A stretch of 64,000 nt of DNA from positions 181,813 to 245,812 of the forward strand of contig CAJUQH010000002.1 in NCBI GenBank assembly GCA_910588095.1. The letters run 5' to 3'. The position numbers and the translations under genes are program-made. The notes under the pieces were generated by a model. The model made no database searches and was not told the origin of the DNA. It worked only from the letters and a program-made list of their open reading frames with translations. This DNA is from an uncultured Eggerthellaceae bacterium. GTDB lineage: Bacteria > Actinomycetota > Coriobacteriia > Coriobacteriales > Eggerthellaceae. Shown piece after piece: positions 33,186 to 41,868 of the stretch. Each line of letters begins with the position of its first letter. Position 1 is the first letter of the stretch.

Positions 33186-35597
33186 ATGCGCAAGTCGGTT
33201 GCCTCTTTTGCCCATACGTTCGTCGCTGCCCTCATGGCGGCTATCCTTACGTTCTCGATGGCGCCCTTCGCTTGGGCCGACGATGGCCCAGCAGGAACGG
33301 TAGCTGGGACGGTTGCAGGTGCGGAAGGGGCCGAAGGGTCCGAGGGGGCATTCGGCTCAGAGGTGCCAACTTCGCCTCAACCCCCATCGGACCCTTCGGC
33401 CGCAGCTTCAGCCGAGGTGCAGTCTGCCGACGCCAAGGCAGCTGCCAGCACAGGAGACGCAGCAACCGGCACCACCATAAAGATAGCGGTCTACCGCTCG
33501 AGCTACCCTCTCATCTGGGACCTCAACGATGCAGGCGCAGCCGATGCCACCAAGGCCAAGTGGGACAGCAAGCCCGAGAAATGGCCCACGGAAGGCTCGC
33601 CAGGCTCTGCCGTAGGGACATGCGAGGGGTACGTCGCCTGGACCGACGACAAGGACCCGGGAAGCGAGCCTTCGCGCACGGGGTTCAACTTCCTAGGGTG
33701 GTCCACCAATCCTACGGCGGCTGTCGAGGGCACGGGCAAGCTCGACACGCTTTCCATCCCCAAGGACACGCAGCCTGTGGCAGGGGAAGATGGCGCGAAG
33801 TCCATCACCTTGTACGCCCTTTGGGCTCCCATCAACTACTCGGTGGTGTTCGACCTGACCAAGAACCCAGAGGATGCATCCGCCACCCCCTCCTTCAACT
33901 GGACGACGGGCAAGGGCACGTTCTCTGATTTGGGTGGAGGCAGGTACCGCTTGTCCGGCGTGACGCTTCAAGACTACGACCCGTCAACCGGCCTCATCGA
34001 GATAGCGACGCCATCCCGCGGCACGGGCGGCTACCGGTTCCTCTCCTGGGCTGAGCCCGACGAGCAGCAGGACCCCGCCGTCGCTGTGAGGAAATCCGGC
34101 TCTTCCAAGTGGTACGTGAACCCGGTCGCGCTCCCGCACTACGACTACGAGCCGGTTCTGACGGCCCGCTGGTCGCTGTCCTTCGACGTGGACGTGCCCA
34201 GCCAGGTCACCTTCGACGAGTACGACTCGCTCGAGGTGGAGGGCAACCTCACCGACACCACCGACGAGGACGCCATCGACGAGGAGTCCCCTGACGCCCA
34301 TGATGCGGGCAAGCGGGCGCATTTCTGCTCCCAGTCCACCGCCACCGACTACAAGATAGTCGCCTTGAGGTCCGTGCGGCAGGAGACCGCCTCCAAGATC
34401 CTCACCACGTCGGATTCGGCCAAGGCGACCCAGGAGGAGGTGCTCGGGAGCGAGAGGCTGCTCTCCTTGTTCGCAGAGGGGGCGACCGCAGAGTCCCAAG
34501 GCGTGCACTTCAAGCTCGATGACGATGTGGACATGGACGACTCCACCCGCTACGGCTCCTTCGTCATACCGAAGCAGCAAGCTCCCTTCGACCCCACAGC
34601 AACAGAGCGCGACGACGAGGAGCGCCTGTACGTGTCCTACCGCTTGAACCTGAGCAACAAGGTGGGCGACTCCGAGACCCCCAACCACGGCCTCGTCACC
34701 CCAGGGGGCGTGAACGAAGGCGACCGCACCCCCATCGCCGAGGTGTCTTACGAGTTCGCCGTAGCGGAAGCCGAAACGACTGCGGGATCCGAGTGGGTTC
34801 TTCGCATCAGAGACGGTAATACGACCTACAATCTTGATTACATCAAGCGAGCCGCTGACGATATAGCCGTCAACGGCAGTGCCTCGCTTTATTACAACCA
34901 ATTCAATAGTTACCTGAAATCCGGCATGGATCCCGGCACCAGCGATCCCGTAGGGTATGTTCAATGGGGAGATGGAGCCACTTACAATGTGCGCATCATC
35001 GGCATCAATCACGATGACAAGGCTGATGGCACTGGCAAAGCAGGATTGACCTTCCAGTTCGTTAACTGCCTCAAAACCACTTACCGCCACCGGACCTCGT
35101 ATACCAACTCCGGCGGCTGGGGAAGCAGCCTTATCAAAGCGAGCATGTATGATGGCGACATCTACAAGGCCGCCCCCGAACTCCTCCGCAACAACCTGGC
35201 AACCGTCAGCAAGGCATACCTTAATGGCTCTGTGGATAGTAGCGGCGTCACACGCAAAGTAGGACAAGACCGCTTCTTCTTGCCGTCTCTTGCAGAAGTA
35301 GCCACCAACCTAATCCGCAACATCCCCTCATCTGCTGATGGGTTCAACTTTACCGGCCTTAAGCAAGAAGGCAGCCTGTATGCATATTGGGCTGCTTTAG
35401 AAATAGGAACGACGCAGGAATCGTTCAATCATTTGAAGAAAACCATCGGTGACGACGGATCAGCCATCAGCAGCTGGGGGTTACGCTCTTGCTACACGGG
35501 GGTTTACTCGTATTATATGGCCACAGGAACAGCAGGAGTATGGAGTGGCTCCCGTGAACCTGTTTACATATACATTTCTCCATGTTTCGCAATCTAG
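33186..35597 (+). CDS. Secreted surface protein with DUF6273-like C-terminus (copy B)
   Basis: An 803-residue paralogue of the protein at 17953. The signal peptide (1-31, ending PFAWA) and the next DDGPAGT match copy A closely, and the first 29 bases of the gene are identical. InlB-type repeat motifs include EPSRTGFNFLGWSTNPTA near 165. The middle region has SLDVDVPSQVTFDEYDSL-type and GVHFKLDDDVDMDD segments that parallel copy A. The C-terminal ~270 residues are DUF6273-like: SGGWGSSLIKASMY, AAPELLRNNLATVSKAYL, DRFFLPSLAEV, and the end SSWGLRSCYTGVYSYYM with ISPCFAI. From about 34800 on, GC falls to roughly 40-50%, in contrast to about 60% before. No anchor motif is visible. Ribosome binding site GGAAGGAG. 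Confidence 0.85.
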   Translation: MRKSVASFAHTFVAALMAAILTFSMAPFAWADDGPAGTVAGTVAGAEGAEGSEGAFGSEVPTSPQPPSDPSAAASAEVQSADAKAAASTGDAATGTTIKIAVYRSSYPLIWDLNDAGAADATKAKWDSKPEKWPTEGSPGSAVGTCEGYVAWTDDKDPGSEPSRTGFNFLGWSTNPTAAVEGTGKLDTLSIPKDTQPVAGEDGAKSITLYALWAPINYSVVFDLTKNPEDASATPSFNWTTGKGTFSDLGGGRYRLSGVTLQDYDPSTGLIEIATPSRGTGGYRFLSWAEPDEQQDPAVAVRKSGSSKWYVNPVALPHYDYEPVLTARWSLSFDVDVPSQVTFDEYDSLEVEGNLTDTTDEDAIDEESPDAHDAGKRAHFCSQSTATDYKIVALRSVRQETASKILTTSDSAKATQEEVLGSERLLSLFAEGATAESQGVHFKLDDDVDMDDSTRYGSFVIPKQQAPFDPTATERDDEERLYVSYRLNLSNKVGDSETPNHGLVTPGGVNEGDRTPIAEVSYEFAVAEAETTAGSEWVLRIRDGNTTYNLDYIKRAADDIAVNGSASLYYNQFNSYLKSGMDPGTSDPVGYVQWGDGATYNVRIIGINHDDKADGTGKAGLTFQFVNCLKTTYRHRTSYTNSGGWGSSLIKASMYDGDIYKAAPELLRNNLATVSKAYLNGSVDSSGVTRKVGQDRFFLPSLAEVATNLIRNIPSSADGFNFTGLKQEGSLYAYWAALEIGTTQESFNHLKKTIGDDGSAISSWGLRSCYTGVYSYYMATGTAGVWSGSREPVYIYISPCFAI

Positions 35598-35651
35598 GCA
35601 AGACCAGGAGAGGTTCAGCGCTATAAAGAGCACGTGCATGGCAGACGTAGG

Positions 35652-36059
35652 CTACAGTGGCACCTCGGCCCAAGACTCTATCTGCAGCCCCTCGACGCGC
35701 ATGAACTCGCGCACGTTGTCGGTGACCAGCACCGCGCCTTCCGCAAGGCACGTCGCAGCGATGACTAGCTCGTTCGGCCCGATGACCATGCCTTGCAGCT
35801 CAAGGCTCGCCCGTATGCGCCCATAATGATGCGCCGCCACCGACCCGAACGGGAACCGTTCCATAGGAGCCAGCAAGCGCTCGACCATCAGGCGGTTCTC
35901 TTCGGGTCGGGCACTCTTGGCAGCACCCACCAGCAGCTCCGCCTCGACCATGGTAGGCACCCCGAACAGCTGCGGGCCGCTTGCCCTCATGAGCTTGAGG
36001 ACGTTCGGCATGTTGCCGCGCAGGAACTCTATGCAGACGTTCGAATCAAGGCAGTACAT
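35652..36059 (-). CDS. vapC: VapC-type PIN-domain toxin
   Basis: A 135-residue PIN-domain ribonuclease, probably a tRNA- or RNA-cleaving toxin. The N-terminal acidic ligand is in MYCLDSNVCIEFLRGN (Asp5), Glu in TMVEAELLVGA, and the C-terminal acidic cluster in GPNELVIAATCLAEGAVLVTDNVREFMRVEGL, consistent with the catalytic Asp/Glu quartet. It follows the antitoxin by three bases, in the usual antitoxin-toxin order. It lies just downstream of, and convergent with, the surface-protein gene. Confidence 0.92.
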   Translation of the reverse strand: MYCLDSNVCIEFLRGNMPNVLKLMRASGPQLFGVPTMVEAELLVGAAKSARPEENRLMVERLLAPMERFPFGSVAAHHYGRIRASLELQGMVIGPNELVIAATCLAEGAVLVTDNVREFMRVEGLQIESWAEVPL

Positions 36060-36062
36060 GGC

Positions 36063-36293
36063 CTACCAACCCTTGCGCGGCGCATCGAGCGCATAGTCGA
36101 GCTCCGCCGGGGCAACGAAGGAGCCATCGGCCAATGCCCCATAGAGCTCGAAGTACCCCTCGGGCCATCCCGTCGAGCACCGCGCGTCGATGGCTTCCGC
36201 TGCGCAGCGCGACAACGACACCCCCTGCTCAAGGGCAGACCTCCGCAAGCGCTCCATGGAGGCATCGTTTATATAGAGTGAGAGCTGAGGCAT
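36063..36293 (-). CDS. vapB: VapB-type antitoxin, ribbon-helix-helix
   Basis: A 76-residue antitoxin. The N-terminal PQLSLYINDASMERLRRSALEQGVSLSRCAAEAI is a typical ribbon-helix-helix DNA-binding fold; the C-terminal part (FVAPAELDYALDAPRKGW) should wrap the toxin. The ATG at 36293 was chosen over an upstream one because the conserved fold begins there and AGGGGCGAGAG gives a possible ribosome binding site; the longer version would put the promoter inside the gene. The pair probably represses itself through the repeats at 36313-36331. Confidence 0.88.
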   Translation of the reverse strand: MPQLSLYINDASMERLRRSALEQGVSLSRCAAEAIDARCSTGWPEGYFELYGALADGSFVAPAELDYALDAPRKGW

Positions 36294-36310
36294 CTCTCGC
36301 CCCTTCCATA

Positions 36311-36334
36311 GCAAGTATATTTCCAAGTATACCA
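36311..36334 (-). promoter_or_regulatory. Promoter and candidate operator of vapBC
   Basis: On the minus strand an extended -10, TG-G-TATACT (36334-36326), precedes the antitoxin ATG by about 33 bases. The same TATACTTG motif occurs again 12 bases further on (36319-36312), at the predicted start. Two copies of one motif over the start site fit an operator for the VapB dimer; this is inference. Confidence 0.55.
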
Positions 36335-36340
36335 CAGTGC

Positions 36341-36372
36341 GCAAAAAAACATCGGAGGGCAGCCCCTCCGAT
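36341..36372 (-). terminator. Intrinsic terminator of ackA
   Basis: ATCGGAGGG (36351-36359) pairs with CCCTCCGAT (36364-36372) around a four-base loop. On the minus strand the stem is followed by seven T. The acetate kinase gene ends 67 bases before it. Confidence 0.9.
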
Positions 36373-36439
36373 ATCCCATGCGAATCCCGGCTTCCGCTGC
36401 CCCGCCCCGCACCGCCCGGGGCAACGTGCGAAAGCCCTC

Positions 36440-37642
36440 TTACGCCTCGCCCTCGAACATCAGGTCGAATGTGTCCAGCGCGATCATGTACTCCTCGTTC
36501 GTGGGGATGACGAGTATCTGCACCTCGGAATCATCGGTGGAGATCTCGCGCTCGCCACCGCGCAGCTTGTTCTTCTCGAGGTCGAGCTTGATGCCCAAAG
36601 GCTGCAAGCCGGTGAATATCATGCGGCGCATCTTGTCGCAGTTCTCGCCCACGCCCGCCGACAGCACGATGACGTCTACGCCGCCCATGACGGCGATGTA
36701 CTGGCCGATGTACTTCTTCACCGAGTACGAGTACATGTCGTAGGCCAGCTGGGCCCGCTCGTGGCCCTCCTCCGAGGCGGTGCGCACCGTGCGCAGGTCG
36801 TTCGACAGGCCCGATATACCCAGCAGACCCGACTGCTTGTTCATGAGGTCGTTCACCTCGGCGGCAGTCAGGCCCTCGTGCTCCATGATGAACGGCACGA
36901 TGGCCGGGTCGATGGCGCCGCAGCGGGTGCCCATCATCAAGCCGTCGAGCGGGGTCAGGCCCATGGAGGTGTCGATGGCAACCCCATGGTCGATGGCGCT
37001 CATGGAGCAGCCGTTGCCCAGGTGGCAGGTGATTATCTTCAGATCGTCCAGCGGCTCGTCCAGGAAATCAGCCGCCCGCTGGGCGATGTAACGATGGCTC
37101 GTGCCGTGGGCGCCATACTTGCGGATGGAGTGCTTCTCGTACAGCTCGTAGGGCAGCGGGTACATGTAGGCCTTGGGCAGCAGCGTCTGGAAAAACGAGG
37201 TGTCGAACACCGCCACCATGGGCTTGCCCGGCATCTGCTCCCGGCAGGCGTTGATGCCCATCAGCGCCGCCTTGTTGTGCAGCGGGGCCAGCTCGGCCAA
37301 CTCGTCGATCTTGGAAACCACGTCGTCGTCGATGAGCACCGAGCGATCGAAGTACTTGCCGCCCTGCACCACGCGGTGGCCGATAGCATCTATCTCGTCC
37401 AGCGAGTCGATGGCCTTGGTCGGGCCAGAGGTGAGCGCCTCCAGCACCAGCGCCATGGCCTCGTTATGGTCACGCATGGGCGCATCGATGACGTGCTCGT
37501 TGTCGTCGAGGCCGTGCTTATGGAACGCCTCGCCCGAGCCCACGCGCTCGCAGATGCCCTTCGCCATGACGGTTTGGGATTCCACGTTTATGAGCTGGTA
37601 CTTCAGCGAAGAGGACCCTGCGTTGAGTACGAGTACGTTCAT
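36440..37642 (-). CDS. ackA: Acetate kinase
   Basis: Converts acetyl phosphate and ADP to acetate and ATP. The 400-residue protein has the acetokinase signatures NVLVLNAGSSSLKYQLI at the start and MGINACREQMPGKPMVAVFDTSFFQTLP, plus GAHGTSHRYIAQRAA and NGCSMSAIDHGVAIDTSMGLTPLDGLMMGTRCG. The chosen start MNVLVLN fits the family; the frame extends 7 codons further upstream without support. It completes the Pta-AckA route, but pta is at 15946 on the other strand. It has its own terminator. Confidence 0.97.
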   Translation of the reverse strand: MNVLVLNAGSSSLKYQLINVESQTVMAKGICERVGSGEAFHKHGLDDNEHVIDAPMRDHNEAMALVLEALTSGPTKAIDSLDEIDAIGHRVVQGGKYFDRSVLIDDDVVSKIDELAELAPLHNKAALMGINACREQMPGKPMVAVFDTSFFQTLLPKAYMYPLPYELYEKHSIRKYGAHGTSHRYIAQRAADFLDEPLDDLKIITCHLGNGCSMSAIDHGVAIDTSMGLTPLDGLMMGTRCGAIDPAIVPFIMEHEGLTAAEVNDLMNKQSGLLGISGLSNDLRTVRTASEEGHERAQLAYDMYSYSVKKYIGQYIAVMGGVDVIVLSAGVGENCDKMRRMIFTGLQPLGIKLDLEKNKLRGGEREISTDDSEVQILVIPTNEEYMIALDTFDLMFEGEA

Positions 37643-37750
37643 AGGCCTTGGCTTCCTCTGCAAAAGGACGGTCTTGTATCCCGTTATTTTACGTTCAATC
37701 GTGCCCCGCTAGCCAAGCTACGCTGGGGCCATTCGGCGAATGGGCGCGCC

Positions 37751-38107
37751 CTAGCCTCGGCGCGGGCTGCCGTCGTTCATGGGCTCGCCGCCCAGCACAT
37801 GCACGTGCAGGTGGTGGACGGTCTGGCAAGCGTCGTCGCCGGTGTTCACCAGCGTACGGAAGCCGCCTTCGGCTATGCCCGTCGCCTCGGCCACCTTGCC
37901 TACGGTGTTGAACAGGTGCCCCATCAGGTCGTCGGGTACGCCGTCGGCTATGTTGGCGTAATGGTTCTTAGGCACGATGAGCACGTGCACCGGCATCTGC
38001 GGGCTCACGTCGTTGAACGCCAGCACGCGGTCGTCCTCGTACACCTTCGTCGAGGGAATGTCGCCGGCGACTATCTTGCAGAACAGGCAATCGTCCTGAG
38101 CGGTCAT
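37751..38107 (-). CDS. HIT family protein (histidine triad hydrolase)
   Basis: A 118-residue HINT-type nucleotide hydrolase/transferase. CLFCKIVAGDIPSTKVYEDD opens the domain, with the two cysteines that often bind zinc; the catalytic triad motif is HHLHVHVLGGEPM. The likely substrates are purine nucleotide phosphoramidates such as AMP-amine adducts. The start at 38107 was chosen over 38140 because the conserved region follows directly. Confidence 0.95.
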   Translation of the reverse strand: MTAQDDCLFCKIVAGDIPSTKVYEDDRVLAFNDVSPQMPVHVLIVPKNHYANIADGVPDDLMGHLFNTVGKVAEATGIAEGGFRTLVNTGDDACQTVHHLHVHVLGGEPMNDGSPRRG

Positions 38108-38235
38108 GGTCGGGTCCTTTCGGTCGGGCGCCGCGGTCACGCGGGCGCAAAGCTATAGGGCACAGAAGGCTATATCGGCGCACGGAAGGCCCAAGGCGCC
38201 CCAGCTCGGGCATGCCGTCAGGGCCGTGCAGGCGC

Positions 38236-38493
38236 TTAGGCCTTCTGCAGGGTGGAGTCTATGGTGCCATCGTCGGGGGCGGCGGCCAGCTCGCCCATGA
38301 GCACGTCTATCTGCTGCTCAGCGGTGCCCAGCCGCTTCTGGCACGACGCCAGCAACGCCACGCCGCGCTCGTACTTGGCCAGAGACTCCTCCAGCTCAAG
38401 CGTGTTGGCCTCCAGCACGCCCACGATGGCCTCCAGCTCATGCATGGCCTCGCGGAAGGTAAGCTGGTCAACGGGCTTCTGTTCCTCGGTCAT
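38236..38493 (-). CDS. xseB: Exodeoxyribonuclease VII small subunit
   Basis: An 85-residue helical protein that binds XseA to make exonuclease VII. The family pattern LTFREAMHELEAIVGVLEANTLELEESLAKYERGVAL is complete. Its ATG follows the xseA stop directly (TAGATG), so it is co-translated with xseA. Confidence 0.95.
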   Translation of the reverse strand: MTEEQKPVDQLTFREAMHELEAIVGVLEANTLELEESLAKYERGVALLASCQKRLGTAEQQIDVLMGELAAAPDDGTIDSTLQKA

Positions 38494-39879
38494 CTATCCC
38501 TCCCAGGGTTCGACGGCGGTCTCTATATGCTCGGTGGCGGTCACGTCGCAGGCAATGCGGCCGTCCGCCACGGTGAGTCGGATGGGCTGGCCAGGTGCCA
38601 CGGCCTTCACCGAGGCCACCAAGGCCCCGTCAGCCGTGCGGGCGATGGAGTAGCCGCGGCCCAGCAGCGTCAGCGGCGAGAGGTCGTGCAGCCGCGCCGC
38701 GCCCACGGCCACGGCAGCCTTGTGCGGCGCCAGCAACGTCGCGCCGGCGCGCGCCAGGCCCTCGCGGGCCAAGGCGACCCGTTGCCCAGGGCGCACGATG
38801 GCCTGGGCCAGCAGCCGCGCCAAAGACCCTTCCAGCAAGTCGAGCCGGTGGCGATCCTCCTTGAGGGCCCGGGGCAGCGCCGCGTTCAAGCGGCCAGCGA
38901 AATCGTCGATGGCCTGGGCATCAGCCTCCAGCAGGCGCATGGGGTCGGCGAACAGCGGCAGATGCGCGCAAGCATCCAGGCGCCGCCGCCGCTCGGCCAG
39001 CCCCAGGCGCATGGCGCTGTGCAGCGCCGTGCCCAGGTTGGCCGCGCGCTGGCGCAGGGCCGTCAGGTCGGGCGCCACAGCCTCGGCCGCCGCCGTGGGC
39101 GTCGAGGCGCGCAAGTCGGCCACCATGTCGGCAATGGAGGTGTCAGGCTCATGCCCGATGCCGGTCACCACGGGCACCGGCATGGCCGCGATGGCCCGCG
39201 CCAGCCCCTCGTCGTTGAAGGGCATCAGGTCCTCGAACGACCCGCCCCCGCGCACGAGCAGCACCACCTCGGCCCCAGCGTCGGCCACCCGCTGCAGGCC
39301 CTCGGCCAGCGCAGCCGGCGCCTGGGCGCCCTCCACCGGCACCCCGGCCAGCAGCACCCGCGCCAGCGGGTAGCGGCGGCGCATGGTGCGCAGCACGTCG
39401 TGGACGGCCGCCCCGCGCGGCGATGTCACCAGCCCTATGACCTTGGGATAGCGCGGCAGCGGCCGCTTGCGCTCGGGCGCCATGAGCCCTTCAGCCTGCA
39501 GCTTGCGGGCCAGGTTCGCCACCTCCAGCCGCAGGCGCCCCTCGCCGGCCAGCGCCACCGAGAACACGTCGAAGTTCATGCGGCCCTTCGCTGCGTACAG
39601 CGTGAAGCGCCCGGTCAGCTCCACCAGCGCGCCCACGCGCAGCTCCACGCCACTGGCCTGGTAGCGGTTGTTCCACATCATGCAGGGCAACGCGGCCTTC
39701 TGGTCCTTCACCGTGAAGTACACGGCCTTGTACCCCGCCTTGGCCGAAAGCTCGGACACCTCGCCTATCAGGCGCACGGTCACGTCCTCGAGCGCCGTCT
39801 TGGCCAGGCCCACCGCCGCCGACACCGAAAGGGCCTCGCGCCCCTCCCCGCCGGCGCCGCCTGCCTCTGCGCTAGTCAC
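38494..39879 (-). CDS. xseA: Exodeoxyribonuclease VII large subunit
   Basis: A 461-residue nuclease subunit that degrades single-stranded DNA to oligonucleotides. It has the N-terminal OB fold (VRLIGEVSELSAKAGYKAVYFTVKDQKAALPCMMW), the catalytic domain with VIGLVTSPRGAAVHDVL, VEGAQA and LVRGGGSFEDLMPFNDE, and the C-terminal region (LLGRGYSIART). The GTG start overlaps the last 8 bases of the zinc peptidase gene, and xseB follows directly, so these three form an operon. Confidence 0.97.
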   Translation of the reverse strand: MTSAEAGGAGGEGREALSVSAAVGLAKTALEDVTVRLIGEVSELSAKAGYKAVYFTVKDQKAALPCMMWNNRYQASGVELRVGALVELTGRFTLYAAKGRMNFDVFSVALAGEGRLRLEVANLARKLQAEGLMAPERKRPLPRYPKVIGLVTSPRGAAVHDVLRTMRRRYPLARVLLAGVPVEGAQAPAALAEGLQRVADAGAEVVLLVRGGGSFEDLMPFNDEGLARAIAAMPVPVVTGIGHEPDTSIADMVADLRASTPTAAAEAVAPDLTALRQRAANLGTALHSAMRLGLAERRRRLDACAHLPLFADPMRLLEADAQAIDDFAGRLNAALPRALKEDRHRLDLLEGSLARLLAQAIVRPGQRVALAREGLARAGATLLAPHKAAVAVGAARLHDLSPLTLLGRGYSIARTADGALVASVKAVAPGQPIRLTVADGRIACDVTATEHIETAVEPWEG

Positions 39880-40537
39880 GGCGCTGCCCCAGCAGCCACA
39901 ACAGCTGAAGGATGGACGTGAGCGCTGCCGCCACGTAAGTGAGCGCGCAGGCGCGCAGCACGTCGAAGGCGCCAGCCTGCTCGCCCTGGGGCAGGCCCAC
40001 CGTCTCCATGTAGGCCATGGCGCGACGGCTCGCGTTGAACTCCACCGGCAGCGTGACTATCTGGAACAGCACCACCACGGCATACATGATGATGGCAGCC
40101 ATGGTCAGGCCGGCCAGGTTCATGATGATGCCTATCATCAGCAGGAATATCCAGGCGTTCGACGCCAGGTTCACCGCCGGCACGATGGCGCCGCGCACCT
40201 TCATGGGCACGTAGCCCTGGGCATGCTGGCAGGCATGGCCCACCTCGTGGCAGGCGGTGGCCATGGCGGTGATGGACCGGCCGCCGTAGGCCGCCGGCGA
40301 AAGCGTCACCGAGTTGCTGCGAGGGTCGAAGAAGTCCTGCCCCTCGCCGCCGCGGTGGATGGCCACATCGGACACGCCGTAGAACGCCAGCATCTGCCGC
40401 GCCACGTCGGCGCCGGTCAGGCCCAGGCTGTTCGGCACATCGTCGTACTTGCGCAGACGCGAGTTCACATACCACTGGGCGCCCAAGCCTATGGCCAGGG
40501 TCACCACTATAAGGAGCAGATAGCCGCTGGAAACCAT
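39872..40537 (-). CDS. Membrane zinc metallopeptidase (YugP-like, COG2738)
   Basis: A 221-residue membrane protein. The zinc-protease motif HEVGHACQH is at about 96-104, after SLGLTGADVARQML and SNSVTLSPAAYGGRSITAMATACHE. Hydrophobic segments are at about 4-23, 121-165 and 195-215. Members are common in Gram-positives, but the substrate is unknown. xseA begins within its final codons. Confidence 0.92.
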   Translation of the reverse strand: MVSSGYLLLIVVTLAIGLGAQWYVNSRLRKYDDVPNSLGLTGADVARQMLAFYGVSDVAIHRGGEGQDFFDPRSNSVTLSPAAYGGRSITAMATACHEVGHACQHAQGYVPMKVRGAIVPAVNLASNAWIFLLMIGIIMNLAGLTMAAIIMYAVVVLFQIVTLPVEFNASRRAMAYMETVGLPQGEQAGAFDVLRACALTYVAAALTSILQLLWLLGQRRD

Positions 40538-40651
40538 GATCGCATCACAACCTTACGTGCCGGCACGCCTTCGCAAGGCGCGCGCTTTTTTCTCTCAAGC
40601 AACGATTATATAGGGAAAGCCCCGGCGCGCCCTTACAGCCGGGTTACGAAG

Positions 40652-41794
40652 TCACCGACGCTCCACAACCAGCTCGGGCCCGTCGAGCCGCAGCGACAGC
40701 CGGCCAGCCAGCAGGTCGAGCAGCTCCTCGCCCACCATCTCGCGCCGCCAGCCCTTCAGCACGCTCACGCCCTCGGTGTAGCCCCGGGCCACCTTGCACA
40801 GCTCGTCGTGCGAGGCCAGGGTCTGCATGGCTATGTCGTTCTGGCGCGCCCGCAGCCGCACCAGCGCGTTCATGAGGTCCACCTCGGCATCGACGTTGCG
40901 CTCGGTCTTGCTGGCGCGGCAGAGCTTGGGCCACTGCTCGGGCGGCAGCGCCGCGGCCTTGGCCAGCTCGGCCACCAGCCCGCGCGCGTCGCGGGTGGAA
41001 AGGTGGCTGCGCACGCCGCGCACCATGAACAGCTCGTCGATGGTGCGGGCCTCGCGCTTGCATATCTCGACCAGCTGCTCGTCGGAGAGCACCCACTTGC
41101 GCGGTATGTTGCGCTTGATGGCCTGCCGCTCGCGCCAGGCCGCCGCCGCCTGGGCCAGGGGCAGCTGCCGCGCCGCCAGCTGGTTCACCCGGCGCAGCCG
41201 GCGAAAGCGGTCGTTGGGATCCTGCTCGTAGTGGGCTGGGTCCTCCATCTCGGCGAAGTCGGGGGCAAGCCAGCCCAGGCGCCCCTTGGCCTCCAGCTTC
41301 TCGGTCATGATGCGGTACAGCTCAGGCAGGTACACCACGTCGTCAGCCGCGTACTCCAGCTGCGATTCCGACAGCGGCCGCTGCGACCAGTCAGTGAACG
41401 AGTCGGTCTTCTTCAGCGAAACCCCGCACAGCGAATGCACCAGCGCGCCGTAGCCCACCTGCTGCGTCTGCCCCAGCAGCGCAGCGGCCACCTGGGTGTC
41501 GAACAGCGGATGCGGCACCACGCCCAGGTCGTGGTAGATTATCTCGAGGTCCTGGCTGCCGGCGTGGAACAGCTTCACAATGCGCTCGTCGGCGAGCAGG
41601 GGCACGATGGCCCCCAGGTCGTCCACGGCGAAGGGGTCGACGATGGCCACCTCGGCATCGGTAGCCATCTGCAGCAGGCACAGCTTCGCCCGGTACGTCT
41701 TCTCGCGCAGGAACTCCGTGTCGATGGCCAGCACCGACGAGCTGCGCGCCCGGTCGACGAAGGCCTCTAAGCTTTCCTGATTCGCTATATACAC
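40652..41794 (-). CDS. rnd: Ribonuclease D
   Basis: A 380-residue 3'-5' exoribonuclease of the DEDDy family that helps trim tRNA 3' ends. Exo I is VLAIDTEFLREKTYRAKLCLLQ, Exo II KLFHAGSQDLEIIY, and Exo III YAADDVVYLPEL with the catalytic Asp and Tyr. Two HRDC-like domains follow (near 215-285 and 290-365). The start is GTG with AGAGGGAACCC upstream. It appears to be transcribed alone and divergently from the lipid kinase-like gene at 41869. Confidence 0.95.
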   Translation of the reverse strand: MYIANQESLEAFVDRARSSSVLAIDTEFLREKTYRAKLCLLQMATDAEVAIVDPFAVDDLGAIVPLLADERIVKLFHAGSQDLEIIYHDLGVVPHPLFDTQVAAALLGQTQQVGYGALVHSLCGVSLKKTDSFTDWSQRPLSESQLEYAADDVVYLPELYRIMTEKLEAKGRLGWLAPDFAEMEDPAHYEQDPNDRFRRLRRVNQLAARQLPLAQAAAAWRERQAIKRNIPRKWVLSDEQLVEICKREARTIDELFMVRGVRSHLSTRDARGLVAELAKAAALPPEQWPKLCRASKTERNVDAEVDLMNALVRLRARQNDIAMQTLASHDELCKVARGYTEGVSVLKGWRREMVGEELLDLLAGRLSLRLDGPELVVERR

Positions 41795-41868
41795 GGGTTC
41801 CCTCTGGTCTGTCTAGCAAGCGGGCTGCAACGCCCGTATGGTATCGTATATCTTAGCAAAGGGAAGGC

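Noticed and set aside
33186..35597. Diversity-generating retroelement target
   Set aside because: The C-terminal fold would suit such a system, but no reverse transcriptase, template repeat or accessory gene is visible anywhere in the window.
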